A stretch of DNA of 20,818 nucleotides. Source: a virus. Of the stretch, positions 15,355 through 20,818 are shown piece after piece. How positions within the stretch are numbered: position 1 is the stretch's first letter; every line of letters begins with the position of its first letter. The notes beneath the pieces are model-generated. The model had not been told where the DNA came from. It saw nothing but the letters and a program-made list of their open reading frames with translations, and ran no database searches. Location of the stretch: positions 1 to 20,818 of IMG/VR virus record IMGVR_UViG_3300009423_000044, one strand, 5' to 3'. The translations under genes were made by a program, and so were the position numbers.

Positions 15355-15618
15355 ATGGAAAAAAATGTTTATGAGTCTGCTTTAGACAATTACAACAATG
15401 GATTATTTTTAAAGCTAGAGGGATCATCAGGAAGGTGGTTTGTAAACACATTTTTAGATTCAGGAATCATCAAGACATTAGAGGAAAAAGGTAATGAGGT
15501 TATTGATGGTTATGGTAGAACTACGATTCTAAAAAAAGCCACGATTGACTATGATCGTATTGATGAATTATGGGATATAAATCCAGAGTTTATGGAAGAA
15601 ATAGAAGGAGAAGCATAG
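15355..15618 (+). CDS. Unknown small operon protein (87 aa)
   Basis: The start at 15355 is chosen because AAAGGAG (15342-15348) sits six bases upstream. An in-frame ATG at 15304 would overlap the previous gene by 35 bases and lacks a comparable site. The protein begins MEKNVYESALDNYNNGLFLK, has GRWFVNTFLDSG and an acidic C-terminus (ELWDINPEFMEEIEGEA). It has no Cys and no membrane segment. The TAG stop overlaps the GTG start of the DUF2958 gene (TAGTG). I do not recognise a family. Strong ribosome site and coupling support it as real. Confidence 0.62.
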   Translation: MEKNVYESALDNYNNGLFLKLEGSSGRWFVNTFLDSGIIKTLEEKGNEVIDGYGRTTILKKATIDYDRIDELWDINPEFMEEIEGEA

Positions 15619-15944
15619 TGAAACTAATCACTAAAGAGATAATGGGTAAGCTCAAAAGTAACCCAAGAGATAACGCTGATAATAAACCATGGCTGAAGTT
15701 ATTTAATCCAGCTGGTAGTGGTACTTGGTTAATATCAGAAATCAAGAATGATCATGACACTTTGTTTGGCTTGTGTGATTTAGGTCATGGCTCACCAGAG
15801 TTAGGCTATGTCAGTTTGAAAGAACTGGAGTCACTTAAACTACCATTTGGTTTGAGCATTGAGCGTGATATCTCATTCACTCCAGATAAAACTTTGAGTG
15901 AGTATGCTGATGAAGCCAGATCAAACAGATATATAATCTCATGA
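15618..15944 (+). CDS. DUF2958 family protein
   Basis: The 108-residue protein shows the family's order: WLKLFNPAGSGTWLISE (25-41), TLFGLCDLGHGSPELGYVSL (48-67), ELESLKLPFGLSIERDISF (69-87). The TWxxxE, FGL, ELGYxSLxEL and GLxIERD blocks are diagnostic to my eye. DUF2958 proteins occur on plasmids, mobile elements and phages with no settled function. GTG at 15618 is taken as the start because GGAG (15607-15610) is seven bases upstream and the codon overlaps the previous stop. An in-frame ATG at 15570 would add 16 residues inside the upstream gene. The stop overlaps the next ATG. Confidence 0.78.
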   Translation: MKLITKEIMGKLKSNPRDNADNKPWLKLFNPAGSGTWLISEIKNDHDTLFGLCDLGHGSPELGYVSLKELESLKLPFGLSIERDISFTPDKTLSEYADEARSNRYIIS

Positions 15945-16072
15945 TACAAGAAGAAATTTATCTTCTTGATCTGATAGCCAGAGAAGCATGGATAATTGAC
16001 ATGCAAGAAATGGCATTTGGTCTTAGTTTTTATTTCTTCATAGCTTTATTTATTTACAACAAGATTAAATAA
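15941..16072 (+). CDS. 43-residue single-pass membrane peptide
   Basis: The frame starts MIQEEIYLLDLIAREAWIID and carries a hydrophobic segment at about residues 25-40 (AFGLSFYFFIALFIYN) before a basic KIK end and TAA 16070-16072. An acidic amphipathic N-terminal part, one membrane helix and a short positive tail suggest the N-terminus faces outward if the positive-inside rule holds. It overlaps the DUF2958 stop by four bases (ATGA) and is the last gene before the terminator. It mirrors the membrane peptide that opens the operon. Function is unknown. Confidence 0.6.
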   Translation: MIQEEIYLLDLIAREAWIIDMQEMAFGLSFYFFIALFIYNKIK

Positions 16073-16098
16073 ATTGTAAAATAAACCAGTATAGGTTT

Positions 16099-16163
16099 CC
16101 CCCAGACAACTTGTAGATTGCTCCTTCAATCTTTCCACACCAAGTTGTTCTGGGGTTTTTTTT
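16099..16163 (+). terminator. Branched intrinsic terminator with a CUCCUU loop
   Basis: The outer stem pairs CCCCAGACAACTTG (16100-16113) with CAAGTTGTTCTGGGG (16141-16155), 14 bp with one bulged A, followed by eight T (16156-16163). Inside its 27-base loop is a second perfect hairpin: AGATTG (16115-16120), loop CTCCTT (16121-16126), CAATCT (16127-16132). The outer stem and T-run are a classic rightward terminator. The inner hairpin is unnecessary for termination and displays a perfect anti-Shine-Dalgarno sequence. The structure could therefore also be the 3' part of a regulatory RNA. The reverse strand lacks a T-run, so it is one-directional. Confidence 0.85.
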
Positions 16164-16190
16164 GTCTAAAAAAATGCTATCATAATTTCT

Positions 16191-16901
16191 GTGACAAAAC
16201 ATAACATAAAAAATTATATGCTATCAATGCAATCTCATTGGTGTGTGAATCAAAATACTTATGATAAAGTTCAAGATTCATTGCCGATGATAACCAAGTT
16301 CAATGCCAGTCTTGGCACAGATAAACTTGCAAAAACTCCAGTCAATAAAATAATAAAAAAGATTCACCCTGATATTTACAAAGTTCCTTTATTCAGGAGA
16401 CAGTTTTGCAGAATGCTAGTGGATGAAATTAAAAACATGGATTTCAAAACTAATGATTCAGAAGATACTTTGAGACAAATACCAGAAGTTATATTGCATG
16501 AGAAATTACCAGATCTATACAGGAACATGTGGTACATAGTTCAAACAGTTTTGAATCCTATATTTTTTAGTTTGTGGCAAAGACATTGTGCAAACATTGG
16601 AACTATACAATTAGCAAACTACAATCTCAAAGATAAATCACAGGGTGCGTTTCATCATGATGATTCATCAGATATAACTGTTGTTGTTCCACTTAACACT
16701 GGAGAATATAAAGGTGGTGGTACAGAGTTTCATAACTATGGAAAGATAGATCCATTGCCCACTGGACATGCATTGATGTTTCCATCCTTTCATATGATGC
16801 ATAAAGGTTTACCAGTAGAATCAGGTGATCGATATCTTTTAGTATTCTGGTTGTATGATAGAGCTAGAGTAGAATATCTACATCAAAATGGCTTACCATA
16901 A
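16191..16901 (+). CDS. 2-oxoglutarate/Fe(II)-dependent oxygenase
   Basis: With the GTG at 16191 the product has 236 residues. The iron triad is visible as an HxD within FHHDD (His155/Asp157, or His156/Asp158) and His204 in MHKGLPV. Arg214 in GDRYLLVFW would bind 2-oxoglutarate. GGGTEF (175-180) fits the prolyl-4-hydroxylase-like subgroup. Such enzymes hydroxylate proteins, nucleic acids or small molecules and are common in marine phages; the substrate is not evident. The start is uncertain: neither GTG 16191 nor ATG 16218 has a ribosome site. The gene lies only 27 bases after a strong terminator, so it needs read-through or its own promoter, and no convincing one is seen. Its 3' end overlaps the convergent exonuclease gene by nine bases. 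Confidence 0.8.
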   Translation: MTKHNIKNYMLSMQSHWCVNQNTYDKVQDSLPMITKFNASLGTDKLAKTPVNKIIKKIHPDIYKVPLFRRQFCRMLVDEIKNMDFKTNDSEDTLRQIPEVILHEKLPDLYRNMWYIVQTVLNPIFFSLWQRHCANIGTIQLANYNLKDKSQGAFHHDDSSDITVVVPLNTGEYKGGGTEFHNYGKIDPLPTGHALMFPSFHMMHKGLPVESGDRYLLVFWLYDRARVEYLHQNGLP

Positions 16902-17666
16902 TTGATCTAAATCAATAGTTTGCACACCTGATATATTGTATGGCTCATAAATACCATTTTCTTTTGCTGTAAGGATTTTACTCAGTGCTTGTTCATTTTT
17001 AGATTGACCATACATCAATGCTTCAGGTGTAAGATCATAAACAGCATATGGGTATGGATGTATTTTTTCTTGTGCTAGGAATGAAAAGCCATCAGCTGGC
17101 AACCCAACTGCTCTACAAGCATCGACATACAAAGATGCTTGCATATGATATCTAAAGCCATTGATAGCACTTTTAAATCCTCTTGGTGAACCATCACGAC
17201 AGGTTTTTAGATCCCAAGGTCTGACTCCATCATACCAATCCAATCTGGATTTGAATGGATGTCCATTCCACATAAAGCAAATTGTCAGCTCGACTTTGTG
17301 TTCTGGCTTGGGTATGAACTCACTCACTACTTCTCTGCGCTCCATACAATTGTCATACATGGTTTGTGTGATGGCAGTGCGATTACCTATACTATTTTCA
17401 AAATCCTCGAACTCTTGCTTACCTAGTTTAGTTCTACGATCAAATTTAGGCGAGATTACAAACTCTTTATCAAAGTTATGTAGCTCAAGAAATACAGTGT
17501 GCTGTACTCTGCCTTCGAGTAATGCTGGTGATTCACTAAAGCCTTTTTTGTGCTTCCATGTAAACATACAGCGGTCAGCTTCTTTTAAATCAGAAGCACG
17601 ATAAGCTGGTATCTCATTGTATTCCTCGAAAGGTAAATCTTCGTAAACACCTTCTTTAAAGTCCAT
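16893..17666 (-). CDS. RecE/YqaJ-like PD-(D/E)XK exonuclease
   Basis: The 257-residue protein carries the RecB-type nuclease motifs in order: GRVQH (His56), VELTICF (Glu126), SRLDWYDG (Asp143), WDLKT (Asp152, Lys154) and QASLY (Gln176, Tyr180). Exonucleases of this group resect double-stranded ends to start phage recombination. The start at 17666 (MDFKEG) is preferred over in-frame ATGs up to 17702 because GAGG lies six bases upstream and the family normally begins with a short G-x-Y-x-xx-xxEY segment. It overlaps the end of the DUF3310 gene by 11 bases, so the two are coupled. No annealing protein gene is seen beside it, but the ssDNA-binding protein is in the same cluster. Confidence 0.82.
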   Translation of the reverse strand: MDFKEGVYEDLPFEEYNEIPAYRASDLKEADRCMFTWKHKKGFSESPALLEGRVQHTVFLELHNFDKEFVISPKFDRRTKLGKQEFEDFENSIGNRTAITQTMYDNCMERREVVSEFIPKPEHKVELTICFMWNGHPFKSRLDWYDGVRPWDLKTCRDGSPRGFKSAINGFRYHMQASLYVDACRAVGLPADGFSFLAQEKIHPYPYAVYDLTPEALMYGQSKNEQALSKILTAKENGIYEPYNISGVQTIDLDQLW

Positions 17667-17898
17667 TATCATCCTCATTATAATCTTGGCAATACTCATC
17701 AATTAACTTTTGCAAGTACCACTGCGCTTTCTTTAAATCAGTAATTGAATTATTTTTATGTTTATGGCGATGAATGTATTTCACCACACATGCTTCTAAA
17801 TGATATTTAAAATTATCACCAAGCTGTTGTTTGATGTAATCAATACATTCTACTTTTTCCTGAGTGTAATGCTCAGGATGATTAATCTCATCACTCAT
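17656..17898 (-). CDS. DUF3310 protein (T7 gp1.7-related type)
   Basis: The 80-residue product has HPEHYTQEKVECIDYI near the start and LEACVVKYIHRHKHKNN followed by DLKKAQWYLQKLI. This is the DUF3310 core, in which a conserved YxxR helix precedes DLxKAxWYL. T7 gp1.7, in the same family, phosphorylates thymidylate-type nucleotides; whether this short version is catalytic is unknown. AGGA about six bases before the ATG (17896-17898) is the ribosome site. It sits between the ssDNA-binding and exonuclease genes, consistent with a DNA metabolism role. The final codons overlap the exonuclease start. Confidence 0.82.
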   Translation of the reverse strand: MSDEINHPEHYTQEKVECIDYIKQQLGDNFKYHLEACVVKYIHRHKHKNNSITDLKKAQWYLQKLIDEYCQDYNEDDNGL

Positions 17899-17917
17899 AA
17901 ATTTTCCTAAATAAAAT

Positions 17918-17972
17918 GTTAGGGATAGCTCTAGGTACTCGGAGAAATGTGATGATTCAAGCTATCCCCAAC
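17918..17972 (-). ncRNA. Long-loop intercistronic hairpin after the ssDNA-binding gene
   Basis: GGGATAGCT (17922-17930) pairs with AGCTATCCC (17960-17968), extended after one mismatch by GTT/AAC, giving 12 bp around a 29-base loop. On the transcribed (minus) strand the loop contains ATTTCTCC, the exact complement of GGAGAAAT in the ribosome site of the upstream ssDNA-binding gene. The following T-rich stretch (ATTTTATTT) is too broken for a firm terminator call. It may be a processing site, a partial terminator or a feedback RNA element. No known riboswitch class is recognised. Confidence 0.5.
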
Positions 17973-17977
17973 AAAAA

Positions 17978-18661
17978 CTAAAATGGTATGTTGTCTTCCT
18001 CATCATCTTTAACCAATCCAGATAATCCACCACTCGCTGTTGGTGATGGTTCTGCTTTAGCTGGTGCTTTTGCACTTGCTGATTTGTACTCGATACTTTC
18101 TTTAACTATCTCTTGTAGCCATTCTGGTATTTTGTCAAAGACTTCACTCATACCAACTGTTTGTTCGTTGGTTGTACCAATTACATACTCACAATAAACA
18201 TCCAGATCAAACACGACAGGATCGTTTATTGTTTTGGTAATCTTGAATTCATCTGGCTTGAATATTGCTTTGATACCAGCTCTGGTTTTACCATCTTGAG
18301 TTTCGTAATGTTCGATGTGTAAGTTAGCTGGTGCTCCAACCATTTTACTTACATCGAATCCACTCAACTCATCACTACTAAATGGCTTCCCTCGCCATGT
18401 TACAAGATCTTTATAAAGAGCAGAGTTTTCATTCAATGATGCAGTATATTTTTTACCTGTTACTAATGGACCACTGCCATCATCCATTTGCTGAGTCGGA
18501 ACTTCCCAAGTTACATAAATTACTTTGCGCAACTTTGGTGGGTTATCCATGTACTGTTCTTCTCTTGTACCAGCATCGACAATGCTGTAACAGATACCAA
18601 GATGTTCACCAGCTTCAAGTATTTGAAACTGTGTAGAATTTTCACTGACTTTTAATCCCAT
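17978..18661 (-). CDS. Phage single-stranded DNA-binding protein (putative, OB-type)
   Basis: This 227-residue protein has a beta-rich N-terminal domain (FQILEAGEHLGICYSIVDAG, KVIYVTWEVPT, KYTASLNENSALYKDLVTWRG). KMVGAPANLHIEHYETQDG follows, the order seen in phage DNA-binding proteins encoded near RecE-type nucleases. After a low-complexity Ala/Lys/Pro/Ser linker it ends in DDEEDNIPF. That acidic tail with a terminal IPF-type tip is the hallmark by which SSB proteins recruit partners. Its role would be to coat ssDNA during replication and recombination. GGAG eight bases before the ATG is the ribosome site, and a promoter is visible upstream. It is the first gene of the leftward replication cluster. 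Closest family may be DUF669-like; not verified. Confidence 0.72.
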   Translation of the reverse strand: MGLKVSENSTQFQILEAGEHLGICYSIVDAGTREEQYMDNPPKLRKVIYVTWEVPTQQMDDGSGPLVTGKKYTASLNENSALYKDLVTWRGKPFSSDELSGFDVSKMVGAPANLHIEHYETQDGKTRAGIKAIFKPDEFKITKTINDPVVFDLDVYCEYVIGTTNEQTVGMSEVFDKIPEWLQEIVKESIEYKSASAKAPAKAEPSPTASGGLSGLVKDDEEDNIPF

Positions 18662-18683
18662 TTTATTTCTCCATTTTTAAGAT

Positions 18684-18712
18684 TTGATTATGTTGATATA
18701 TTTTTGTATGAT
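18684..18712 (+). promoter_or_regulatory. Possible sigma70-type promoter for the primase-helicase gene
   Basis: TTGATT (18684-18689) and TATGAT (18707-18712) are separated by 17 bases, with the start codon 39 bases further on. It overlaps the putative leftward promoter, so the two would compete. The AT-rich background lowers confidence. Confidence 0.4.
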
Positions 18713-18738
18713 TATACATCTTTTTATAAATATAACAA
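18711..18738 (-). promoter_or_regulatory. Possible sigma70-type promoter for the leftward replication cluster
   Basis: On the minus strand TTGTTA (18738-18733) precedes a perfect TATAAT (18716-18711) with a 16-base spacer. The expected start lies about 40 bases before the ssDNA-binding gene. It shares its -10 bases with the rightward promoter. Confidence 0.45.
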
Positions 18739-18751
18739 TAGTGATGATATT

Positions 18752-20818
18752 ATGGCTTTAAAGATAAGTGGTAAAAAAGCCAAGGTTTTTGATAGACCTT
18801 TAAGTTCAGATGTTCAACAACAATTCCTAAGTTTCATGTCAGAGAATGGCATGGAAGCTGATCCCAAAAAAGGTTTGGTGATTGATGGTAGCATAGGTCG
18901 TGCTTATGTCAATCTAGGTGGTGAAAGAAAGCTGTCAGGCTGGTATCAATTGTGGCTCGATCAACAAGTACCCTTCGGGAGAGTAGGTGACTATAGAGTT
19001 TCAATGGACCAGCCTACAGCGATCTGGAAGCCTGAGAACAGAAAAAGGCAAACGATTACCAAGGCAGAAAGAGAAGAAATTAAACGATTGCAGAAAGAAG
19101 TAGAGATCAAGAAAGCAATTAAGTATTCCAAATCAGCAAAACGCTCACAGAATCTCTGGGAAGGATATAAAGACTGTGAAGTGCATCCTTACCTAGAAAA
19201 GAAAAAAGTCCTTTCATATGGGCTCAGGATTGACGATAAAGATAGGTTAGTAATCCCACTCATGGATATAGATTTATCGATAGTCGGATTACAGTACATC
19301 GATCCAGAAGGCAAAAAGTTATTCCTTACTGGTTCTAAAAAAAGCGGTAGCTTTTTTATTCTTGGGCAAGAGATCCTAAAATCATCTGACAAGATATATT
19401 TCTGTGAAGGATATGCAACTGGCGCATCTATATATAAAGACATGGAGCAACCAGTGTTTGTAGCTTTTGATGCATACAATCTATTGCCAGTGGTAGAAAA
19501 AGTATTTGAAGTAATGAAGGATCGTAAGTTTGTATTCATTGCAGACAATGATGACAGTAAGACTGGCGAGAAAGAAGCAAAGAAAGCCTGTCAATACATC
19601 ATAAAGAATAAAGGCAGAGCTGAAGTTCTTATGCCAGAAACACAAGGTGATTACAATGATCATGCAAACTCAGGTGAAGGTGAGCTGATGCCACCAGCAC
19701 TACAGGTGCTCGATGTGGCTAAAGAAGTTGATTTTGTTAAGTCTGAGAAAGGTAGGATGCTCAACAACAAAGACAATGTACAGGCTGTCATGCATTTGAA
19801 CTCGATAGAAGCGCATTACAATGTAATTAAAAAGAAGATGGAAATCCTGATACCCAATATGAACTTTATCGCTGACATGAAGGAAGAAGCGAGTTTGATT
19901 GAGATCGAAGATCGTTGTATCAATATGGGTGTGCCACACACTAGGGTGAGAGACTATCTCAAGATCCTATCGAAAGAATATAATCCTGTAAAAGAATGGA
20001 TCGATAGCAAGCCTTGGGATGGCAAGACCAGATTACAGGACTTTCTCAATACCATTGAGTCTAGGAACTCCGATGTTCTGAAAGACATGTTGCTCAAGAA
20101 ATGGTTAATTAGTTGTGTGGCAGCTTGTTATGAGCAGAATGGAGTCGAACTGGAAGGAATATTAGTATTCCAAGGTGCACAAGGTTTAGGTAAAACATTA
20201 TGGTTTAAGAGATTGTGTGATTACAATAAAGGCTGGCTGTTGGAAGGCGCAACATTGAACCCTAGTGACAAAGATAGTGTGAAGCGAGCAGTATCACATT
20301 GGATTGTGGAGCTGGGTGAGATCGAATCAACATTTAAGAAGTCAGACATCGATCAGCTGAAAGCCTTTGTAACAGCCAAGACTGATGAACTTAGGTTGCC
20401 ATACGATAGGGCATTTACCACATATCAAAGACGCACAGCATTCTTCGCATCAGTTAATGGCAGAGAGTTTCTAACAGATAACACTGGTAATCGAAGATTC
20501 TGGGTGATATCTACCAAAGCAATTAATTTCAATCATGGCTTGGATATGCAACAAGTATGGGCAGAAGTAAAAGAGACTTTGTATGTTGCTGGACAGAAGA
20601 ATTGGTTCTTATCCCCAGATGAAAGAAATTTACTACAGGACAGTAACGAAGGGTATAGAACCCAGTCCACAGTAGAGGATTTAGTTTTAGAACATGTCAA
20701 TTTTGAATCGAAGATTACTTCTCCAGTACAAATGACGAAGTTCTTGAGAGATTTAGGTATCAGTAACCCAAGGATGCCAGACTTCAAAGATGCAAACAGA
20801 ATATTGCATGAGAGAGGA
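18752..20818 (+). CDS. TOPRIM primase fused to VapE-like SF3-type helicase, 3' end missing
   Basis: The frame is open from ATG 18752 to the window edge (689 residues). An N-terminal region (about 1-95, with WYQLW and AIWKPE) precedes a charged linker. A TOPRIM domain follows, with Glu219 in FCEGYATG and the Asp265/Asp267 pair in IADNDD. After about residue 390 comes a VapE/DUF5906-type ATPase: Walker A GAQGLGKT (475-482), Walker B-like WIVELGE (Glu520), then TGNRRFW with Arg581/Arg582. Such fusions prime and unwind phage DNA. No CHC2 zinc motif is visible in the N-terminal part, unlike DnaG-type primases. The ribosome site is weak (only GTGATG-type sequence). It is divergent from the ssDNA-binding gene, and a DNA polymerase probably lies beyond the edge. 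Confidence 0.85.
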   Translation, partial: MALKISGKKAKVFDRPLSSDVQQQFLSFMSENGMEADPKKGLVIDGSIGRAYVNLGGERKLSGWYQLWLDQQVPFGRVGDYRVSMDQPTAIWKPENRKRQTITKAEREEIKRLQKEVEIKKAIKYSKSAKRSQNLWEGYKDCEVHPYLEKKKVLSYGLRIDDKDRLVIPLMDIDLSIVGLQYIDPEGKKLFLTGSKKSGSFFILGQEILKSSDKIYFCEGYATGASIYKDMEQPVFVAFDAYNLLPVVEKVFEVMKDRKFVFIADNDDSKTGEKEAKKACQYIIKNKGRAEVLMPETQGDYNDHANSGEGELMPPALQVLDVAKEVDFVKSEKGRMLNNKDNVQAVMHLNSIEAHYNVIKKKMEILIPNMNFIADMKEEASLIEIEDRCINMGVPHTRVRDYLKILSKEYNPVKEWIDSKPWDGKTRLQDFLNTIESRNSDVLKDMLLKKWLISCVAACYEQNGVELEGILVFQGAQGLGKTLWFKRLCDYNKGWLLEGATLNPSDKDSVKRAVSHWIVELGEIESTFKKSDIDQLKAFVTAKTDELRLPYDRAFTTYQRRTAFFASVNGREFLTDNTGNRRFWVISTKAINFNHGLDMQQVWAEVKETLYVAGQKNWFLSPDERNLLQDSNEGYRTQSTVEDLVLEHVNFESKITSPVQMTKFLRDLGISNPRMPDFKDANRILHERG

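Noticed and set aside
15570-15617. Longer DUF2958 protein from ATG 15570
   Set aside because: The extra residues are Arg/Tyr-rich, lie within the upstream gene and precede the family's normal beginning; GTG 15618 has GGAG and a TAGTG overlap.
16099-16163. A known riboswitch class (glutamine, SAM or preQ1 type) upstream of the oxygenase
   Set aside because: I could not match the conserved cores of these classes; the fold is best described as a branched terminator with an anti-Shine-Dalgarno loop.
16191-16217. Using the 16191 GTG as a certain start of the oxygenase
   Set aside because: It has no ribosome site and lies very near the terminator; ATG 16218 is equally possible. I kept the longer frame but flagged it as uncertain.
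17667-17702. Longer exonuclease starting at 17702
   Set aside because: The additional 12 residues (mostly Met, Ile, Arg) look like read-through of the upstream overlap, while the start at 17666 has GAGG at good distance.
19189-19548. Minus-strand open frame opposite the primase-helicase
   Set aside because: It lies wholly inside a gene with clear TOPRIM and ATPase motifs, has no ribosome site or recognisable domain, and is a frame shadow.
1-20818. tRNA genes or integrase/attachment site indicating a temperate phage
   Set aside because: No cloverleaf-type sequence, tyrosine or serine recombinase, or att-like tRNA end was seen by eye; a tRNA scan would be needed to be certain.

Overview
The window reads as part of an AT-rich genome (about one third G+C by eye) of a lytic-type tailed phage with a short, podovirus-like tail. 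It most resembles uncultured marine phages. The evidence is a run of head-tail adaptor, tail-nozzle and large internal (ejected) virion proteins with no tape measure or tail-tube genes, followed by phage replication and recombination genes. No integrase, rRNA, tRNA, insertion sequence or CRISPR array was seen. The host cannot be named; low G+C and the protein families fit a marine bacterium, but that is inference.

Layout. (1) 1-13863, plus strand: virion module. It holds the end of a beta-rich structural protein, a gp4-like connector, a small conserved protein, an SU10-type adaptor, an MptE/MAF-like (glycosyltransferase-related) protein, two small conserved proteins, a tail nozzle, and four tightly packed genes whose last three or four products look like internal/ejection proteins. 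Most of these genes touch or overlap their neighbours. (2) 13840-16163: an accessory cassette. Two leftward genes (an unknown protein and a ribbon-helix-helix regulator) face a rightward operon of seven small overlapping genes. Between them is an AT-rich control region with a good sigma70-type promoter whose spacer and -10 carry a 14-bp palindrome. The operon begins and ends with tiny single-pass membrane peptides and closes at a strong, branched intrinsic terminator. (3) 16191-16901: a 2-oxoglutarate/Fe(II) oxygenase, convergent with the next block. (4) 16893-18661, minus strand: RecE/YqaJ-type exonuclease, DUF3310 protein and an OB-type ssDNA-binding protein. (5) 18752 to the right edge, plus strand: a TOPRIM primase fused to a VapE-like helicase, cut by the window edge and divergent from block 4.

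How they fit. Blocks 4 and 5 supply DNA replication and recombination (primer synthesis, unwinding, ssDNA coating, end resection). Block 1 builds the tail machine and the proteins injected with the DNA. Block 2 looks like an independently controlled set of host-interaction genes.

The most unusual signal is in RNA structure. The terminator of the block-2 operon presents a CUCCUU hexaloop that, with its 5' flank, is a perfect 9-nt complement of the ribosome binding site of the first gene of the same operon. A second long-loop hairpin, just after the ssDNA-binding gene, carries an 8-nt perfect complement of that gene's own ribosome binding site. Both could be 3'-end RNAs that feed back on translation of their own transcript. 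This is a hypothesis from base pairing only.
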